NCBI GenBank assembly: GCA_965221985.1
Contig: OZ244928.1
Span: 372,001-436,000 of the forward strand
DNA length: 64,000 nucleotides
From: J054 sp965221985
GTDB lineage: Bacteria; Pseudomonadota; Gammaproteobacteria; Steroidobacterales; GCA-2729495
Direction: 5' to 3'
Made by a program: the position numbers and the translations under genes. The notes beneath the pieces are model-generated. The model was not told the origin of the DNA. It did no database searches and was given only the letters and a program-made list of their open reading frames with translations. This document shows positions 61,287-64,000 of the stretch, piece after piece; position 1 is the first letter of the stretch, and the number at the start of each line of letters is the position of its first letter.

Positions 61287-62391
61287 GCAAGTAGCAGGTC
61301 TGCTCGCCCATCTGCACCAGCTTTCTGCTGGCATCCGCCGGTTCATCGGTGTCGAGGAATACATGGGTCGAAACCGGCAGCGCGGCCGGCTGACCCGGCG
61401 TCCCAAAGCCCGTGTCCTGCACAACTCTGTAAGCCCGTAACTGCTGTTTCACAATCTCAGCGTAACGCCCGAGCTGGGTCATGAAACAGAATGCTATGCC
61501 GCAGGAGATATACGTGAGCGGGTTTGGCGCTCTCCCCTGGCCACCTGCATCCGCCGCGTTATCACTAAGAAAAATAAAACGGCTGCCAGCCGGTTGCAGA
61601 CACTGCACGGCAAGCTCGAACAAGCCATCCGCGCGCACACGCCCTCGGGTCATGATTTCCACGCGGCGTTTTTGACTCGGCTGTAGCCCAACAGCAGCAG
61701 CGCCGGCAGCGGGATCCACCGCGAAGTCTTTGCGAATAATGGGTGTTTGCCCGGCAGCTACCTGGGGCAGCTTGGCGAATGCCTGCGAAGGATCCCGGAG
61801 CTTGTCCGGCAACTCTACCAGCGGTTCGCCGTTAGCTGTAATGGCAAACTGGCTTTCAAGTTCATTGCCCAGCAACACGCCAAGGGGAGAGATTGCTTGC
61901 ACCGCGAGATTCGCAATCTCGGTCAGCTCATTGGCTTGCGCATCACCGGCGGCACGGAAGCTCGCCCGAACGGGCTCTAGCCCGGCTTGCATCGTGCCGC
62001 GCAGTGCGGAGCCTGCCATGGTGAAGAAGTTCTCCTGGGTAATTTCCAGCGCAGTAATCGGCAGTAGACGCTGTTTTGCTTCCATCATGAATGCCGAGAG
62101 ATAGCTTGCGGCCATGCCGGCAGTGAAGAAAGCGAGGGGAAACGGGGCAAGGTCGGTGCCATTCAACCATGGGCCCTCGTCGCAGACTAAACGCCAACTG
62201 TCGCCGCTTGGACCATAGCTCGTGATTGCTTCTTTTTGCATGCCAGTCAGGGCGCGAACGGCCGTTCGAATTCTGGCGTTGTCTGCCGCCATATCTGACT
62301 GCGCGCCCAGCCATGCGGCAGCATCGATTCGATAAACGGCGGGACCTGACTCGTTATGCAAATCAGCCATGAGTACTCTGGGCGCTTTCAT
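61234..62391 (-). CDS. Double OsmC-domain protein
   Basis: 385 residues. Two OsmC-like halves: the first (about 60-170, PFPLAFFTAGMAASYLSAFM) lacks Cys in the place of the peroxidatic residue; the second (about 225-385, NPLTYISCGIAFCFMTQLGRY and the later Cys in GEQTCYLHAAC) has the two cysteines. OsmC/Ohr proteins reduce organic hydroperoxides and normally form dimers of one-domain chains; here two halves are joined. The start is uncertain: ATG 62391 is chosen, GTG 62412 or ATG 62370 are possible. It overlaps the MFS gene at its 3' end. Confidence 0.72.
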   Translation of the reverse strand: MKAPRVLMADLHNESGPAVYRIDAAAWLGAQSDMAADNARIRTAVRALTGMQKEAITSYGPSGDSWRLVCDEGPWLNGTDLAPFPLAFFTAGMAASYLSAFMMEAKQRLLPITALEITQENFFTMAGSALRGTMQAGLEPVRASFRAAGDAQANELTEIANLAVQAISPLGVLLGNELESQFAITANGEPLVELPDKLRDPSQAFAKLPQVAAGQTPIIRKDFAVDPAAGAAAVGLQPSQKRRVEIMTRGRVRADGLFELAVQCLQPAGSRFIFLSDNAADAGGQGRAPNPLTYISCGIAFCFMTQLGRYAEIVKQQLRAYRVVQDTGFGTPGQPAALPVSTHVFLDTDEPADASRKLVQMGEQTCYLHAACRIPTETRIRLATI

Positions 62392-62543
62392 GCTGCGTCG
62401 ATTGGCCGCCACGACAATGCGAATGGCAAGTCAGCATTTAAAACTGTCTATCGAGCATGGAATCTGGATAGAACCTCGCAACTAGCTCTCGCACTACACC
62501 CGCTATTAACGGTGGTCCTCCCGCAGTCCGTTAAGACCGCAGC

Positions 62544-63716
62544 CTAGCTGGCGAGCTGACGGAACTCCTCGTCCGTCATCAATCGGCCGGCCGCGGTGGC
62601 TTTAGATTTCACCTTAGCCAGCAGTCTCGGAAAGCGCGCTTCTGGTACGTCCAAACCGAGTTCTTCCACTTTCAGCTTGATACTGGACAAACCACTCTTC
62701 TTGCCCAACACAATGCGGCGGGGTGCGGACACCATGTCTGCCGAATACGGTTCAATGGCCTCGGGAATATGAAACTGGTTCGCAACAGCGCCACTCTCGC
62801 GGGTAAACAAATTTTCTCCAACCACCGGCCGCCAGCCATCCACACGATAGTTGCCGGCCTCTTGTACCAGCTGCGAGACTTTGCGAGCGTTCGCGAGATT
62901 CAGTTCGATGGGAACATCGTACAAGCAGGATAGCGCCAAAGCGACTTCACAGATATCCGAATTGCCGGCGCGTTCGCCAATGCCATTAACCGTGCCCTGC
63001 ACCCAATCGGCACCGCCACGCACGGCTGCAATGGCCAGCGCGGTACCCAGTCCGAAATCGTTGTGGCCGTGGAAATGTAATGGCATATCCACTCCGATCC
63101 AGCCCCGCACCTTGCGAATAATGTACTCGACAGCCTCCGGCGAACAGGCACCGATGGTGTCTACCACTGCGACTTCGCTGGCGCCGGATTCAATCGCGCG
63201 GCCATACACTTCCTGTAGGAAAACCAAGTCACTGCGCGTGCTGTCTACCGGGAAAAACAGCACCTTCATTTGATTATCCACCGCATGCTTGATCGCATCG
63301 CTCACCCGCTGCAACACTTTGGCGCGGTCAAAGCCATAGGCTTTAATTTTTACGTCGCTGGTAGAGATTTCGATCAGCGTCTGAGTGATTCCAAGCTTAA
63401 TCAATGCATCGAGGTCCGCGCCCACCGCGCGCGAAAAGCCCCAGATCTCAGACTCTAGGCCTGCATCCAGGATGCGCTTGACGGCGCGCGAATCTTCCGC
63501 CGAAACCCGGGGAAAACCGGCTTCAATTCGACCAACACCCAGTTCGGACAAGGCGCAGGCGATGTTGAACTTCTCTTCCGGCGTGAAAACAACACCGACA
63601 GCCTGTTCGCCATCGCGCAGTGTTGTGTCATAAAACTTGACCGGTTTATTAACCGTAAAATTGTCGCGCACTTCAGCGAGACGGTTGACTTCGCTGGTCC
63701 AGATTTTGTTTGTCAT
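62544..63716 (-). CDS. DRE-TIM metallolyase (homocitrate/isopropylmalate synthase-like)
   Basis: 390 residues. FYDTTLRDGEQ carries the DRE motif near residue 32, HFHGHNDFG holds two metal-binding His, and NGIGERAGN is the family's third signature. The length and absence of a LeuA regulatory domain point to the homocitrate synthase/re-citrate synthase/short IPMS group. The real acyl-CoA and oxo-acid substrates are not evident. It lies between an M20 peptidase and an OsmC protein, all on the minus strand; no nifV or lysine AAA-pathway genes are adjacent. Confidence 0.88.
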   Translation of the reverse strand: MTNKIWTSEVNRLAEVRDNFTVNKPVKFYDTTLRDGEQAVGVVFTPEEKFNIACALSELGVGRIEAGFPRVSAEDSRAVKRILDAGLESEIWGFSRAVGADLDALIKLGITQTLIEISTSDVKIKAYGFDRAKVLQRVSDAIKHAVDNQMKVLFFPVDSTRSDLVFLQEVYGRAIESGASEVAVVDTIGACSPEAVEYIIRKVRGWIGVDMPLHFHGHNDFGLGTALAIAAVRGGADWVQGTVNGIGERAGNSDICEVALALSCLYDVPIELNLANARKVSQLVQEAGNYRVDGWRPVVGENLFTRESGAVANQFHIPEAIEPYSADMVSAPRRIVLGKKSGLSSIKLKVEELGLDVPEARFPRLLAKVKSKATAAGRLMTDEEFRQLAS

Positions 63717-63742
63717 ATTTTCTCAGTTTCTAAAATGTATGC

Positions 63743-64000
63743 CTAGGATTCCGCGACTTCGCAGAATTGCAAAATGCATTGAATATAAACTTTGATGATA
63801 TCCAGCATGTCGCCAATGTGTACGGCTTCGCCCTGATGCACGTCAAAGCCGCCCCCACCACTGCGAATCCGGCCCGCTGAACCGTAGTTTACAGTGGGAA
63901 TACCGTAGCGATTCATATGTGCCGCATCGCTATACCAAATCTCATTGCCTATCTCCGGCGGCTTACCGAGTTGCGTGGTGTGTGCCTCGATGATGGTTTG
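63743..64000 (-). CDS. C-terminal end of an M20-family metallopeptidase, 5' part outside window
   Basis: Read by hand on the minus strand, 85 codons to the TAG at 63743. Contains WYSDAAHMNRYGIPTVNYGS and the metal-binding His near the end in FDVHQGEAVHIGDML, typical of ArgE/DapE/CPG2-type peptidases and acetylornithine deacetylases. Stop is 26 bp before the DRE-TIM gene, so the two probably share a transcript. Confidence 0.8.
   Translation of the reverse strand, partial: QTIIEAHTTQLGKPPEIGNEIWYSDAAHMNRYGIPTVNYGSAGRIRSGGGGFDVHQGEAVHIGDMLDIIKVYIQCILQFCEVAES

Noticed and set aside
1..64000. CRISPR arrays, tRNA and rRNA genes, phage structural genes, intact IS elements
   Set aside because: Looked for on both strands; no spaced direct repeats, cloverleaf with CCA-like end, rRNA segments or intact transposase were found.

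Overview
The window reads as a chromosomal piece of a free-living, metabolically versatile Gammaproteobacterium-like organism. Support comes from a mid-50s G+C look, gammaproteobacterial-type TtcA, a LapG-type periplasmic protease, a Slam-like outer-membrane barrel, many Sec, Tat and lipoprotein signals, and a LexA-type box. The order or genus cannot be resolved from sequence reading alone. Genes are dense, often with 4-bp ATGA overlaps or touching convergent stops. No rRNA, tRNA or CRISPR array was seen.

Layout. 1-5.4 kb is envelope biology: a partial L,D-transpeptidase, a Slam-like barrel with its own terminator, and a two-gene operon of a LapG-like cysteine protease and a membrane sensor with a degenerate HD-GYP domain. 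5.4-10.3 kb: a glycine-betaine/choline-type ABC importer whose permease and binding protein are fused, a divergent Tat-exported nitrilase homologue lacking the catalytic Cys, and a class C beta-lactamase-fold hydrolase. 10.3-14.8 kb: ttcA behind a three-subunit molybdenum hydroxylase whose FAD subunit carries the four-Cys pattern of 4-hydroxybenzoyl-CoA reductase. 15-20 kb: a patatin lipoprotein, an exported SDR, an AMP-forming ligase of oxalyl-CoA-synthetase type and a PanE-type reductase. 20.2-29.6 kb: a UbiD-family protein with altered active-site residues, propionyl-CoA synthetase, a 970-residue di-heme MauG/CCP-type protein with a secreted partner of unknown function, and a MarR/zinc-free alcohol dehydrogenase-like pair.

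29.7-43.1 kb looks like an accessory region. It holds a broken panE fragment, a DUF433/PIN-like toxin-antitoxin pair with a palindromic operator, an RTX lipoprotein, a DUF222-HNH endonuclease gene with a LexA-like box, a RAYT transposase remnant with REP-like repeats, a 1257-residue secreted LamG/DUF4091-type protein of visibly lower G+C, and a PspA operon with a divergent XRE regulator. A direct repeat of about 75 bp (3' end of panE plus the 3' end of a membrane-protein gene) occurs at 20.0 and 43.0 kb and brackets about 23 kb, which suggests duplication or insertion at that junction.

43-64 kb is catabolic again. It contains a glyoxylate aminotransferase/FAD oxidase/membrane-protein operon, a second exported SDR, a DUF1838-like protein, a small SEC-C protein, isochorismatase, nitroreductase, EamA transporter, TauD-type dioxygenase and a lipase-like lipoprotein. 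These are followed by an HpaB/4-hydroxybutyryl-CoA-dehydratase-like protein with MmgE/PrpD and class III CoA-transferase, the Mrp/ApbC ATPase, an AraC regulator, an MFS transporter, a double OsmC protein, a DRE-TIM synthase and the end of an M20 peptidase.

The most unusual items are the LapG-like/degenerate HD-GYP operon, the MauG-like protein with its unknown partner, the group of enzymes that lack expected catalytic residues, and the scars of rearrangement around panE.
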